Source: Tremella fuciformis (taxonomy: Eukaryota; Basidiomycota; Tremellomycetes; Tremellales; Tremellaceae). Taken from it: a stretch of 64,000 nucleotides of DNA. Positions 63,797 to 64,000 of this stretch are shown here, piece by piece (the stretch's first letter is position 1; every line of letters starts with the position of its first letter). The notes under the pieces are model-generated. The model was not told the DNA's origin and made no database searches. It saw only the letters and a program-made list of their open reading frames with translations. A program made the position numbers and the translations under genes. The stretch is from NCBI GenBank assembly GCA_032768795.1, contig CP136491.1:3569013-3633012 (forward strand), given 5' to 3'.

Positions 63797-64000
63797 TTAG
63801 GGGGTTAGGGGTTAGGGGTTAGGGGGTTAGGGGGTTAGGGGGTTAGGGGGTTAGGGGGTTAGGGGGTTAGGGGGTTAGGGGGTTAGGGGGTTAGGGGGTT
63901 AGGGGGTTAGGGGGTTAGGGGGGTTAGGGGGGTTAGGGGGTTAGGGGGTTAGGGGGTTAGGGGGTTAGGGGGTTAGGGGGTTAGGGGGGTTAGGGGGTTA
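63797..64000 (+). repeat. Telomere repeats (TTAGGGGG-type)
   Basis: Continuous GTTAGGGG(G) array, about 25 units, mostly TTAGGGGG with some TTAGGGG and TTAGGGGGG. The G-rich strand points to the right edge, so this is the chromosome end. The 8-nt unit is that described for Cryptococcus. Confidence 0.97.

Overview
This window is the end of a basidiomycete chromosome, most likely from a Tremellomycete (Cryptococcus/Kwoniella/Saitozyma type). The last 200 bases are TTAGGGGG-type telomere repeats running 5'->3' off the right edge. Nearly every host gene is broken by short introns (33-60 nt) with CTRAC-like branch points. The proteins are typical fungal metabolic families.

Positions 1-45166 are a gene-dense accessory region rich in catabolic genes. 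It holds sugar and other MFS transporters, several short-chain dehydrogenases, a zinc sorbitol/xylitol-type dehydrogenase, two HpcH/HpaI-type aldolases, a dihydroxyacetone-synthase-like transketolase, a YciI-like protein, a Zn2Cys6 regulator, a phytanoyl-CoA dioxygenase, a GST, an amidase, a beta-propeller lactonase, a CapA-like protein, a secreted glycan-type protein, a decarboxylase-like amidohydrolase and a TRI12-type efflux pump. Together they suggest import, oxidation and retro-aldol cleavage of an unusual sugar, sugar acid or aromatic substrate. The substrate cannot be read from sequence. Decay is visible: an aldehyde dehydrogenase and an alcohol dehydrogenase are truncated into each other near 40.3 kb, an amidase has lost its last 3' splice site, and one of two tail-to-tail MFS paralogues looks damaged.

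Two LTR elements stand out. At 19683-20140 is a 458-bp TRIM (non-coding miniature LTR element) with 108-bp LTRs and a CCCTC target duplication. At 45332-52287 is an apparently intact Ty3/gypsy chromovirus on the minus strand, with identical 198-bp LTRs, a GTATA target duplication and a single 1750-aa gag-pol. Both carry, just inside the 5' LTR, a 13-14 nt stretch complementary to their own LTR about 27-33 nt downstream of a TATA-like motif. This is the layout expected for self-primed reverse transcription. The chromovirus also carries, between pol and the 3' LTR, a five-exon antisense gene for a 256-aa Cys-rich protein. The element split a host ORF that reads in frame across the empty site.

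From 53.5 kb to the end the sequence is subtelomeric. It contains a 196-bp satellite, ~167-bp tandem repeats carrying a CAAGGG/CCCTTG hairpin motif, interstitial telomere tracts, a Pol III (tRNA-like) unit, and three ORFs. These are a 2OG-Fe(II) dioxygenase-like fragment, a 933-aa C2H2 protein, and an OTU protease ORF whose upstream sequence continues the C-terminal homology of the 933-aa protein. The last two look like complementary pieces of one subtelomeric zinc-finger/OTU family.
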